A stretch of 27,809 nucleotides of DNA from the NCBI GenBank assembly GCA_016789785.1, contig JAEUQE010000108.1, positions 1 through 27,809 of the forward strand, given 5' to 3'. Shown here piece by piece: positions 15,659 through 22,528 of the stretch. The stretch comes from Bryobacterales bacterium (GTDB lineage Bacteria > Acidobacteriota > Terriglobia > Bryobacterales > Bryobacteraceae). Both the position numbers and the translations under genes were made by a program. The notes below the pieces were generated by a model. That model was not told where the DNA came from and made no database searches. It saw only the letters and a program-made list of their open reading frames with translations. Within the stretch, counting starts at the first letter, position 1, and the number at the start of each line of letters is the position of its first letter.

Positions 15659-17845
15659 TTAATTCAGATACAGGAACTCATTCGAGTTCAGAAGCATGTG
15701 GCAGAGATCAGTGAAGCTGGTCTTGCGATCGCCGGTGATTTTGTCGTGACGCTCGAGGAACGCGAGAGCCGATTTGGCTTCTTCAGCCTTGGGCATGCGC
15801 GCGTAGACCAGACGGTAGGCCCGGTCCACTTGGGATTCGGCGGACATGCCGCCATCGTTGGCGACGCGATCGGCCAACTTCTTCGCCCAGCCGTACACCA
15901 GCTCATTGTTGAGCAGTTCGAGCGCCTGTCCCGCCGAGGTCGTGTTGTTGCGGCGAGCGCAGCTTTCATGGGTGTCCGGCATGTCGAATGATTCAAACAT
16001 CGGATAACGCGTATTGCGCCTTACAAAAACATATACGGAGCGCCGGTTGGATTCGGATTCGTCTGTCTCGGCTTTCCAGCCTCCGCGCGTAACAACACCC
16101 GCGGGCATGGGAGGGAAGACACCGGGCCCAAACATCTTCGTGTTGAGCACGCCACTGACGGCGAGCATCGCGTCGCGCACGGTCTCGCCTTCAAGGCGGC
16201 GGCGCTGGAATCGCCACAGCAGCTTATTGTCCGAGTCGGCCTTGGCGGCGTCCTCGCGATAGTCCGAAGCCTGCTGATAAGTGCTGGAGAGCATGATCAT
16301 GCGATGGAGTTTCTTCAAGCTCCATCCGTTTTCGACGAAGCTGGTGGCGAGATAATCGAGCAACTCGGGGTGAGTGGGCCGCTCGCCCATGAGTCCGAGG
16401 TCGCTGGGCGATGCGCTGAGCCCGCGTCCGAAGTGATAGTGCCAGATGCGATTCACCATCACGCGCGCGGTGAGCGGATTCTTCGGATCCGTGACCCATT
16501 TCGCGAGCGTGGCGCGGCGGCCCGAGGAATTCACGCCCTGCGGCTTTTCGATGCGCGCGGGACTCGGATCGAGGATCGACAGGAAGCCCGGCTCTACTTC
16601 TTCGAGCGGCACATTGTAGTTGCCAATGGAGAGGATGTGTGTCTTCGGCGCGTCGCTGTGATTGTCGATCATCGCCTGTGCCACGGGAAGCGGCTCGGGC
16701 TTAATGGAATCGAATGCCTTGAGTTCGGCGTCGAGCGCTTTGTAGCGCTTCAGTGCTTCGCCCTTGAGCTTCTTGGCGGCGTCCTCATCGGTGAACTCGA
16801 CCTGCGGGCGCGCCTTATAGTACATGTGCCACTGGAAGGGCGTGCGCTTCTCCGCGGGTGTCATGATGGCGTCCTGAATCTCCGGCGGGAACTTATCAAA
16901 GCCGTCTTTCCACATCGTCTTCTTCGCGGGTTCGGCGACCCTGGCCATTTCCGCGCGGATATGACGGGTCTTCTCATCCCACACGGCGTAGCGCTGCTCG
17001 TAGTCGCGGCGGACATCGGACTTCGCGAGCACGAGGTTGTCTTCGATGCGCGTGTTGGCGAAGAACGCCTGGAGGCGATAGTAGTCCTTCTGCAGGATCG
17101 GATCGAACTTATGGTCGTGACACTTCGCGCAGCCGTAAGTGAGGCCGAGGAAGGTGGAGCCGGCGACGTCGGTGATGTCGAAGAGCAACTCCTGGCGGCG
17201 CTGCATCAGGTTGCGCGCGTTACTCTCATCGGGAAAGTGGCGATTGAAGCCCGTGGCGATGAGTGCCTCGGCGTCGTTGGGGTAGAGTTCGTCACCTGCG
17301 AGTTGTTCCTTCACGAAGCGATCGTAAGGCTTGTCGTCATTGAACGAGCGGATCACATAGTCCCGGTAACGCCAGATGTTGGGGCGAGTCTCATCGCTCT
17401 TGAAGCCTTCACTATCGGAGTAGCGCGCCAGGTCGAGCCAGTGGCGCGCCCAGCGTTCGCCGTATCGCGGCGAGGCGAGCAGACGGTCAACGACTTTGGC
17501 GAATGCATCGGGCGACTGATCAGAGAGGAATGCCTGAACCTCTTCGGGAGTGGGAGGGAGTCCGGTGAGGTCGAGCGAGGCACGGCGCAGCAAGGTGATC
17601 CTGCTGGCACGAGGGCTCGGCGTGAGGCCTTTGGCTTCGAGCCGCGCGAGGACGAAGGCGTCGACGTCATTCGTTGGCCAGTTCTTCGACTGGACAGCGG
17701 GCGGTGCAGGCTTGGTGATGGGCTGCAACGACCACCACTTCCTGTGCATCGCCGAGAACTCTTTCGGCTTTGCGTCAGCCGCCAGCAAGAGCGCGACGGA
17801 ACATGTCAATCCACAGACAACAATCCACTTAGCGGAACGGGGCAT
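15659..17845 (-). CDS. DUF1549/DUF1553 (PSD1) exported protein with one CxxCH motif
   Basis: 728 residues. A signal peptide (KWIVVCGLTCSVALLLAADA) precedes a DUF1549 domain (about 55-260: DAFVLARLEAKGLTPSP, RRASLDLTGLPPTPEEV, RYGERWARHWLDLARYSDSE). That domain includes C239-A-K-C242-H243, a c-type heme motif. A charged middle part follows (about 260-440), then DUF1553 (about 445-700: ARVMVNRIWHYHFGRGL, SDLGLMGERPTHPELLDYLA, RRRLEGETVRDAMLAVSG, ALELLNNELVYGWA). Larger relatives carry an N-terminal PSCyt1 cytochrome domain, which is absent here. The function is unproven, but the heme motif suggests an electron-transfer role. It starts the four-gene unit, has GGGAGGAG upstream of ATG 17845, and is preceded by an extended -10. 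Confidence 0.95.
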   Translation of the reverse strand: MPRSAKWIVVCGLTCSVALLLAADAKPKEFSAMHRKWWSLQPITKPAPPAVQSKNWPTNDVDAFVLARLEAKGLTPSPRASRITLLRRASLDLTGLPPTPEEVQAFLSDQSPDAFAKVVDRLLASPRYGERWARHWLDLARYSDSEGFKSDETRPNIWRYRDYVIRSFNDDKPYDRFVKEQLAGDELYPNDAEALIATGFNRHFPDESNARNLMQRRQELLFDITDVAGSTFLGLTYGCAKCHDHKFDPILQKDYYRLQAFFANTRIEDNLVLAKSDVRRDYEQRYAVWDEKTRHIRAEMARVAEPAKKTMWKDGFDKFPPEIQDAIMTPAEKRTPFQWHMYYKARPQVEFTDEDAAKKLKGEALKRYKALDAELKAFDSIKPEPLPVAQAMIDNHSDAPKTHILSIGNYNVPLEEVEPGFLSILDPSPARIEKPQGVNSSGRRATLAKWVTDPKNPLTARVMVNRIWHYHFGRGLSASPSDLGLMGERPTHPELLDYLATSFVENGWSLKKLHRMIMLSSTYQQASDYREDAAKADSDNKLLWRFQRRRLEGETVRDAMLAVSGVLNTKMFGPGVFPPMPAGVVTRGGWKAETDESESNRRSVYVFVRRNTRYPMFESFDMPDTHESCARRNNTTSAGQALELLNNELVYGWAKKLADRVANDGGMSAESQVDRAYRLVYARMPKAEEAKSALAFLERHDKITGDRKTSFTDLCHMLLNSNEFLYLN

Positions 17846-17856
17846 ACAGATACACT

Positions 17857-17868
17857 CCTCCCAGGAGG
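17857..17868 (-). promoter_or_regulatory. Ribosome binding site inside a short inverted repeat (DUF1549/DUF1553 gene)
   Basis: CCTCC and GGAGG are separated by only 2 nt. On the minus strand the GGGAGGAG copy is the Shine-Dalgarno sequence about 9 nt before ATG 17845. The CCUCC just upstream could pair with it in part, or with a neighbouring mRNA. The 2-nt loop makes a tight hairpin unlikely, so masking of the site is only a possibility. Confidence 0.3.
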
Positions 17869-17881
17869 TTCGATGGCACCG

Positions 17882-17890
17882 ATTATATCA
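17882..17890 (-). promoter_or_regulatory. Extended -10 promoter of the DUF1549-DUF1501-sigma-RskA unit
   Basis: On the minus strand this reads TGATATAAT, a perfect TATAAT with the TG extension. It would start transcription near 17875, about 30 nt before the first gene. No good -35 is present, which fits an extended -10 promoter of the housekeeping sigma factor. Confidence 0.55.
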
Positions 17891-17950
17891 CTCGGGAATG
17901 GCGCTGGCTGGGAGCCGTGTGAGCAGGGAAGCGAGTCAGGATCGAGGCAC

Positions 17951-17993
17951 TCCGGCGTGGAGCAGAACGCTGAAGAATCCGCACCACGCCGGA
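17951..17993 (-). terminator. 10-bp inverted repeat after the PEP-CTERM gene
   Basis: TCCGGCGTGG (17951-17960) pairs perfectly with CCACGCCGGA (17984-17993) across a 23-nt loop. It begins 25 nt past the PEP-CTERM stop in the direction of transcription. No U-run follows. It probably separates this gene from the four-gene unit. Confidence 0.45.
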
Positions 17994-18018
17994 AGATCGG
18001 ACCTATCGAGCGAGACTA

Positions 18019-18639
18019 TCAAGCGAAACGGAGACGGGCCGCGCCAATTGCGATCAGCAGTGCGCCTACTGTGAGGAGCGTGCCGGGTTCGGGCACGTCG
18101 GAAGAGGCAATCTGGAAGTTGTCTAAACCAGCGGTCTCCGAGATCCCCGCCTGGAACTCCAGCAGCAGTTCAATGCTTGTGACGTTGCCGAGGACGGAGA
18201 GAAGGTTGGCCTCCGTGGTGCCGAACGCCGCGGCGGTCAGAGCGACGGAGTAGTTGGTCCATACGGCTGGAGGACTGCCCGGAGGCGCCACATCCACGGT
18301 GACAGAGTTCGCACCGTTTCGAATCGTAAGCGAGCCGAATGGGGCGTAGTCGGACGTTCCAACGATTTGGATGGCATCAAACGAGAGCAGCCCTCCGAGG
18401 AACGCTGTGAGATTGCCGAGGAACGGAGCGGGGGCAAAAACCGTCATGTCAGTCGCATCCGCGTCGGATTGTTGGAGATGGCCTCCGGGATTGCCGCCAC
18501 TGGCGACGAAAACGACGGTTCCCCCGGTGCCGGTCCAGCCATCGAGACCTGCGTCGAAGGTGGTTTGAATGGTGGCGGCGTTCGCGGTGATCGCGAGGCC
18601 GAAGAGACTCGCAGCAATCAGGCTGCGAAAGTGGTTCAT
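18019..18639 (-). CDS. PEP-CTERM sorting-domain protein
   Basis: 206 residues with an N-terminal signal peptide (SLIAASLFGLAITANAAT). The mature domain is beta-rich (TFDAGLDGWTGTGGTVVFVA, SGGNPGGHLQQSD), resembling carbohydrate-binding or discoidin-like modules. The classic C-terminal tag sits at about 182-206: VPEPGTLL, a hydrophobic helix, then the basic end ARLRFA. PEP-CTERM proteins are cut by an exosortase and delivered to the cell surface or exopolysaccharide matrix; no exosortase gene is in this window. GGAGG precedes ATG 18639 by about 9 nt. A repeated TTTAGTAC element lies just upstream (18660-18685). A cell-surface or biofilm role is inferred from the family only. Confidence 0.93.
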   Translation of the reverse strand: MNHFRSLIAASLFGLAITANAATIQTTFDAGLDGWTGTGGTVVFVASGGNPGGHLQQSDADATDMTVFAPAPFLGNLTAFLGGLLSFDAIQIVGTSDYAPFGSLTIRNGANSVTVDVAPPGSPPAVWTNYSVALTAAAFGTTEANLLSVLGNVTSIELLLEFQAGISETAGLDNFQIASSDVPEPGTLLTVGALLIAIGAARLRFA

Positions 18640-18659
18640 GATCGATTCCTCCGGACAGA

Positions 18660-18685
18660 TTTAGTACCACTAGCACTTTAGTACT
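18660..18685 (-). promoter_or_regulatory. Repeated TTTAGTAC element upstream of the PEP-CTERM gene
   Basis: TTTAGTAC occurs at 18660-18667 and again at 18677-18684, start to start 17 nt. AGTACT at 18680-18685 is itself palindromic, and a related CTAG lies between the copies. The element is 21-46 nt upstream of the start codon and immediately beyond the ribosome binding site. It could be a promoter or an operator with two sites. Confidence 0.45.
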
Positions 18686-18722
18686 AGGGCACAAGGTTGG
18701 AGGAATGATAGCAAAGAGTGGA

Positions 18723-19457
18723 CTAGGGCTGCTTGGCGTCGAAGCTGGCGCCGCCGGCGAGGGCTTCGGGCTGGCGCTGGAAGTTGGAGTAGGCGATGTC
18801 GACTTCGGCCTTCCCCCACAAGCGGGTCTCGACGGTGCCGTGAGTCTTGCGAGGAATCGCGACGCCGTTCTGGATGTCGTACTGGCGGATGAAGTCGAAG
18901 CGGCGGACGAAGACGGAGGGGTTCTTGGAGAATCGGCCAGCCTCCTGGACGGGGAGCAGGGAATCCTTGTCAAGCCACAACTCTCCCTTAAACGTGCCGA
19001 TCTGCTTTTTCTTCGGGGTCAACTGAAATACGTAGACCGGGCGCCCTTCCCGGTCGGAGAGGCCTTTGTACTTGAACTTGTAGTGCTCCGGAGTGATGGG
19101 CGGGGCGGCTTTGGACTGGGACTCGGTTTCCGCGGCGAGGTAGCGGGCGATGACTTCCTTCTTGATGGTGTTGTCGCCGTCGAACTTGATCGCGTCGTAC
19201 GTGATGCGGCCGATGCGCGAGATGAAGCGCAGGGCGGACATGTGGCCACTCTTCTTCAACTTCGGGAGTTCGGCGTGAATGTCCACTTCCATGGACACTC
19301 CCTTCATCTCCTGCTGCTGATTCTGGAGCGCCTGCACGTAACGATCGAGGATTTCCCGGGACTCCGGGACCGCCTCGTCAAAGGCAGCGGAAGCCGCGAT
19401 GACCGGGAGGGCCATCAGCAGCGAAAACACGATAAGGACGCGGACGCGAAACGTCAA
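18723..19457 (-). CDS. LolA/LolB-like outer-membrane lipoprotein-sorting protein homolog
   Basis: 244 residues. The N-terminal signal peptide (RVLIVFSLLMALPVIAASAA) is followed by a helix with ILDRYVQALQNQQQEMKGVS. Long antiparallel strands come next (VEVDI-like MEVDIHAELPKLKKSG, ALRFISRIGRITYDAIKFDG, GRPVYVFQLTPKKKQIGTFK, GELWLDKDSLLPVQEAGRFS). The LolA/LolB and sigma-E regulator RseB families use this half-barrel layout to hold lipid or lipoprotein chains. A role in periplasmic lipid transport is inferred. The start is TTG 19457 with GAGG 7 nt upstream. Alternative: an uncharacterised periplasmic DUF protein of the same fold. Confidence 0.72.
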   Translation of the reverse strand: MTFRVRVLIVFSLLMALPVIAASAAFDEAVPESREILDRYVQALQNQQQEMKGVSMEVDIHAELPKLKKSGHMSALRFISRIGRITYDAIKFDGDNTIKKEVIARYLAAETESQSKAAPPITPEHYKFKYKGLSDREGRPVYVFQLTPKKKQIGTFKGELWLDKDSLLPVQEAGRFSKNPSVFVRRFDFIRQYDIQNGVAIPRKTHGTVETRLWGKAEVDIAYSNFQRQPEALAGGASFDAKQP

Positions 19458-19580
19458 ACCGGAACCTCGAAGACGCGGGTTATTTCAACTTCTACTCTAA
19501 CAGCTAGATGACGATTTCAGCAAACGGGATTCCCACTGATCTCAATGGCGGAAAAACCCGATCAAACGGATCAACAACCC

Positions 19581-19790
19581 TCAACGGCTGAGCGCCGCCT
19601 GTGGTCCCCTCAGCAACCGGGCTGGTAGGAACAAGATCGCACGGAGCAACTCGAGGACGCCGCCGACCGCGATCCCGACGATCCGGAAGGGCAACAGGAG
19701 CAACCAGACAATCGGGTACAGGAACAGCGCAACGAGTGCGAGCGGCCAGCATAGCACGAATAGCACAAGCCAAACCAGGAACGTGAACAT
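19581..19790 (-). CDS. Small very hydrophobic membrane protein
   Basis: 69 residues from ATG 19790. This start has AGGAA 7 nt upstream; an ATG at 19808 would add six residues, MERKSR. Nearly the whole protein is hydrophobic (FTFLVWLVLFVLCWPLAL, then ALFLYPIVWLLLLPFRIVG, then VGGVLELLRAILFLPARLL), predicting two to three membrane helices with a short basic tail. I do not recognise a family. It sits between the LolA-like and CtpA-like genes on the same strand and may belong to one envelope-related transcription unit. Confidence 0.7.
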   Translation of the reverse strand: MFTFLVWLVLFVLCWPLALVALFLYPIVWLLLLPFRIVGIAVGGVLELLRAILFLPARLLRGPQAALSR

Positions 19791-19870
19791 GCGCGATTTC
19801 CTTTCCATGCAACAAGACGGAAACGGCAGCGGAAAGTTCCAGGGAACCACGGCGGACGGGGCGAAGAAGC

Positions 19871-21457
19871 CTACCGGCGAACCATCAGCTTCTTGGCGGA
19901 TTCCTGAAGGGCCTTTGCTTTCGGGACCGTCTCAATCGCCTTGTGGATCACCGGATCCGTCTCGACGGCGATGCGGCGCGCCTCTTCCTGACTGAATGCC
20001 GTAATGAACAGCTCCCGCCGGATCTGCAGCTTCAACCACTCCTTGTTCTCGGCGATGTCGCCCTCAGTGAACGGGATATTCTCCTTCGAGAGGAATTGCC
20101 TGAACTCGGCGAGCGTGCCTTCGTCGGGAGTCCAATCTTTCGACAGCTTCGCATCATGCTTGGCGAAGAAACGGGTGGAGAAGCCGAAGAAGACAAACCG
20201 GCGGATCATCTCCGACTGGAATGCGTTCAGCTTGGGAGTGGAGTACTTCTCGTCGGGGGCGATTCCGCCTCCGCCATAGACGGTGCGGCCGCTGTCAGTG
20301 AGGCGCACATCCGACGGGTTCTGCGTGGCGGTGTCCTTCTTGTAATAGTAGTCCAGGAACGTGCCGTTGGAATAGTCGCGTTGGATGAGGCGTCCGCTCG
20401 GGGTGTAATACTTGGCGGTCGTCAGAGCGAGACCAGTGTTGTCGACGAGCGGGAAGACAGTTTGCACGAGTCCCTTGCCGAAGGTGTTCTCGCCAAGAAC
20501 GACCGCGCGATCATGATCCTGCAACGCGCCGGCAAGAATTTCGGCGGCGGAGGCGGAGAAGCGGTTCACGACGACGACGATGGGATAATCGTGGCCAGAG
20601 CTGCCTCGAATGGCGTAGTAGGGTTTCTCGGCGGAGGCGCGGCCCTTGTGCGAAACCACTAACTGTCCCTTGCGAAGGAAGCGCCCTGACACGGCGACGC
20701 CCTCATTGAGCAGACCGCCGGGATTGTCGCGAAGGTCGATGATCAGGCCTTTGATATTGTCTTCGCCGAGTTTGCGGAGGTTCTCCTCCACTTCACGGCT
20801 CGTGTTTTCGTTGAACGAGCGAATGTCGAGGTGAGCGATGCCGGGTTTCAGCCAGAACGCCGTCTCCACGCTCTTGCGCGAGATCTCGTCGCGAATGATG
20901 TCGAAGGTCAGCGGCTTGTCGACGCCCTCACGGCCGATGGTGACTTTGACGAGCGTGCCGCGATGTCCCTTGAGCAGATCGGCGACCTCGGAACTGGAGA
21001 GATTGTCGGTGCGCTTGCCGTTCACTTCCATGATCACGTCGCCAGGACGGATGCCAGCCTTGTAAGCGGGCGAGCCGGGAAAGGGCGCGATGACGATGGT
21101 GCGGCGGTTGCGTTCGGAGACCGACATTCCGACGCCGAAGTAGGCGCCGCGCTGGTCTTCGCGGAGGATCTGGAAGTCGCGGGGATCGAAGAAGGAGGAA
21201 TGCGGGTCAAGCGTGCGGAGCATTCCCGGGATCGCGCCTTTGAAGATCGCTTTCTCGGCGACGACCTTTTCCGCGTAGTTCTCTTCGACGACCTGGAGAA
21301 GTTTGGTGAAGGCCTTGACGTTGGCGCTGATCTCGTCTTCATCGCCGGTTGCGGCGGCAACACCAGTGACACCCGGTCCAAAGATGCCGCCAAGGATCGT
21401 GCCGCACAGAATCAGGCACAAGAATAGTACGGAGAAGCGACCGCTATCAGACAACAC
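19871..21457 (-). CDS. ctpA: S41-family C-terminal processing peptidase (CtpA/Prc-like)
   Basis: 528 residues if started at GTG 21457, which lies 5 nt from the GGAGG core of the upstream SD (GTG 21469 or TTG 21454 are alternatives). A membrane-anchoring signal (VLFLCLILCGTILGGIFG) comes first, then a helical region. A PDZ domain follows at about 103-178 (GAYFGVGMSVSERN, GSPAYKAGIRPGDVIMEVNG). The S41 peptidase domain has HLDIRSFNENTSREVEENL, IIDLRDNPGGLL, the serine region VNRFSASAAEILAGALQDHD (S301/S303) and catalytic Lys328 in FGKGLVQT. The family cleaves proteins at C-terminal tails in the periplasm, for quality control or envelope regulation. The C-terminal 130 residues are helical, as in longer Ctp proteins. 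It lies downstream of the MerR-family gene with a structured spacer between. Confidence 0.95.
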   Translation of the reverse strand: MLSDSGRFSVLFLCLILCGTILGGIFGPGVTGVAAATGDEDEISANVKAFTKLLQVVEENYAEKVVAEKAIFKGAIPGMLRTLDPHSSFFDPRDFQILREDQRGAYFGVGMSVSERNRRTIVIAPFPGSPAYKAGIRPGDVIMEVNGKRTDNLSSSEVADLLKGHRGTLVKVTIGREGVDKPLTFDIIRDEISRKSVETAFWLKPGIAHLDIRSFNENTSREVEENLRKLGEDNIKGLIIDLRDNPGGLLNEGVAVSGRFLRKGQLVVSHKGRASAEKPYYAIRGSSGHDYPIVVVVNRFSASAAEILAGALQDHDRAVVLGENTFGKGLVQTVFPLVDNTGLALTTAKYYTPSGRLIQRDYSNGTFLDYYYKKDTATQNPSDVRLTDSGRTVYGGGGIAPDEKYSTPKLNAFQSEMIRRFVFFGFSTRFFAKHDAKLSKDWTPDEGTLAEFRQFLSKENIPFTEGDIAENKEWLKLQIRRELFITAFSQEEARRIAVETDPVIHKAIETVPKAKALQESAKKLMVRR

Positions 21458-21482
21458 TGGGCCCTCCACCTAGCCCTTCTTC

Positions 21483-21488
21483 AGTATA
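21483..21488 (-). promoter_or_regulatory. Possible -10 element of ctpA
   Basis: On the minus strand this reads TATACT, 5 of 6 matches to the -10 consensus, about 25 nt before the ctpA start. No -35 of quality lies 16-18 nt upstream. Confidence 0.25.
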
Positions 21489-21534
21489 TCGCAGGGTTTT
21501 CGAGATCCCTTTCGCCGGCCGCCCCTGATTTGCG

Positions 21535-21588
21535 GTCCGCGGGAGGGAACTTGCTGGAAGCTCGCCCGCGGACGGACTTCCAGCAAGT
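21535..21588. repeat. Two interleaved perfect inverted repeats (A-B-A'-B')
   Basis: GTCCGCGGG (21535-21543) pairs with CCCGCGGAC (21565-21573), 9 bp. ACTTGCTGGAAG (21549-21560) pairs with CTTCCAGCAAGT (21577-21588), 12 bp. The arms alternate, so the two stems cross each other like an H-type pseudoknot or exclude each other. The block lies in the 143-nt spacer after the MerR-family stop and before ctpA. It could be a terminator/antiterminator-like switch or a DNA-level element. Confidence 0.8.
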
Positions 21589-21600
21589 GACAGTGCAACT

Positions 21601-22119
21601 TTATACTGCGCGCACGCGGCGAACCGGCGCCGGAGAGCTTTCGGCGCGGACCGGCTTCTTCGGAGCCGCCGGCTTCAGCGTGGCGTTGATGCGGCGAACC
21701 TGATCGGTAACGCAGACCAGGAACATGGGTTGGCGGGCGCTCTTCAGAATGTCGATGATGCGCTCGCTGCGTTCTTCGAGATAGATCGACTTCCCATCGG
21801 TGACGAGGTGCAGATCGGAGTCCTGTGCCAGAACCTCACTGAGCTTCTTCCCCATCTCGCGCTGCAGGAACCGCAGCACGCGCCTGATCTTCTGCAGCGA
21901 GAAACCTTTCCTCCGCAGTTCGGCGATAACCGTAATCTCGACCACTTCCTCGCTGGAATAGACCCGTTTGTGACCTTCATGGCGGGGGGAAACCACTTTG
22001 CGTTCATCCCACCATTGCAGTTGCCGCAAGCTTACTCCTCCAAGCTTGGCGACATCGCTGCTCGAATACATACGGGTGGCAAGGTCCGGATCACTTTTTA
22101 CCTTTTTTGTTTTGAACAT
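21601..22119 (-). CDS. MerR-family transcriptional regulator
   Basis: 172 residues from ATG 22119, with GAGAGG (22126-22131) 6 nt upstream. The MerR winged helix lies at about 17-85: YSSSDVAKLGGVSLRQLQWW, then DERKVVSPRHEGHKRVYSSE, then LRRKGFSLQKIRRVLRFLQ. It binds promoter DNA as a dimer. The C-terminal part (about 95-172) is short, with SDLHLVTDGKSIYLEERSER and a basic Pro/Ala/Arg tail. There is no conserved metal-binding Cys pair, so the effector is unknown. It is expressed from a strong promoter (TTGACA, 16 nt, TAGAAT). ctpA lies 143 nt downstream on the same strand. Confidence 0.9.
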   Translation of the reverse strand: MFKTKKVKSDPDLATRMYSSSDVAKLGGVSLRQLQWWDERKVVSPRHEGHKRVYSSEEVVEITVIAELRRKGFSLQKIRRVLRFLQREMGKKLSEVLAQDSDLHLVTDGKSIYLEERSERIIDILKSARQPMFLVCVTDQVRRINATLKPAAPKKPVRAESSPAPVRRVRAV

Positions 22120-22158
22120 AAGACACCTCTCCCGTTTGGGCGAAATTGAGCCTAACAA

Positions 22159-22186
22159 ATTCTACCGAAAATGTTGTGGGTGTCAA
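22159..22186 (-). promoter_or_regulatory. Sigma-70-type promoter of the MerR-family gene
   Basis: The minus strand has a perfect TTGACA (22181-22186), a 16-nt spacer and TAGAAT (22159-22164, 5 of 6 matches). Transcription would start near 22152, leaving a leader of about 30 nt with the GAGAGG ribosome binding site. Confidence 0.75.
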
Positions 22187-22189
22187 TAG

Positions 22190-22528
22190 GGGGGTGCCGG
22201 GAGCGCTACGGGTGCACCTCAATGCAAGGTGGTTAACCTTGCTGGTTGGCAACCGGCTTTACTGGGTGAGTTGCTCCCACATCCACAGTGCCAGCGCGCG
22301 CTACGCTCGATGGCGGTCTTTACGAAGTTCCTCACTTCGCAAAGATGGAGATCGGGAAACAGGGAAGGGGACTTGAGGGGGGCAATTTTGCAAGAGGCAC
22401 TTGCGAAACGCCGGCGTGATAGTCCCGGCGGTTTGAGAGAGTTGTCGAACTCAGCACCGATTGCCAAGCCGCCGCGAAAATGGTACGTTGAGGTCTGTTA
22501 CCAAAAATGAGAACATTGAGGTGGCCGG
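22190..22528. other. Non-coding stretch with several small hairpins
   Basis: No convincing gene. Visible structures: GCAAGGT/ACCTTGC with a 5-nt loop (22224-22242); GCTGGTT/AACCGGC with a 3-nt loop and one G-U pair (22241-22257), followed by TTT; CTTT-A-CGAAGT paired to ACTTCG-C-AAAG around TCCTC (22318-22344, 10 pairs and one mismatch); and GCAAG/CTTGC with a 5-nt loop (22390-22404). The GAGG at 22518-22521 is the ribosome binding site of the toxin gene. Confidence 0.5.
22193..22206 (+). repeat. 14-nt direct repeat, left copy (partner 23269-23282)
   Basis: GGTGCCGGGAGCGC occurs here and again, identical, at 23269-23282. The two copies bracket the toxin-antitoxin genes. In a GC-rich window one such 14-mer pair may arise by chance. 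Confidence 0.3.

Noticed and set aside
16304..18253. 649-codon plus-strand open frame
   Set aside because: It lies antisense to the DUF1549/DUF1553 gene and the 3' part of the PEP-CTERM gene, both well supported. No domain or ribosome binding site is present.
22224..22404. CRISPR-like array suggested by repeated small palindromes
   Set aside because: The hairpins differ in sequence and spacing; there are no regular repeats or spacers.
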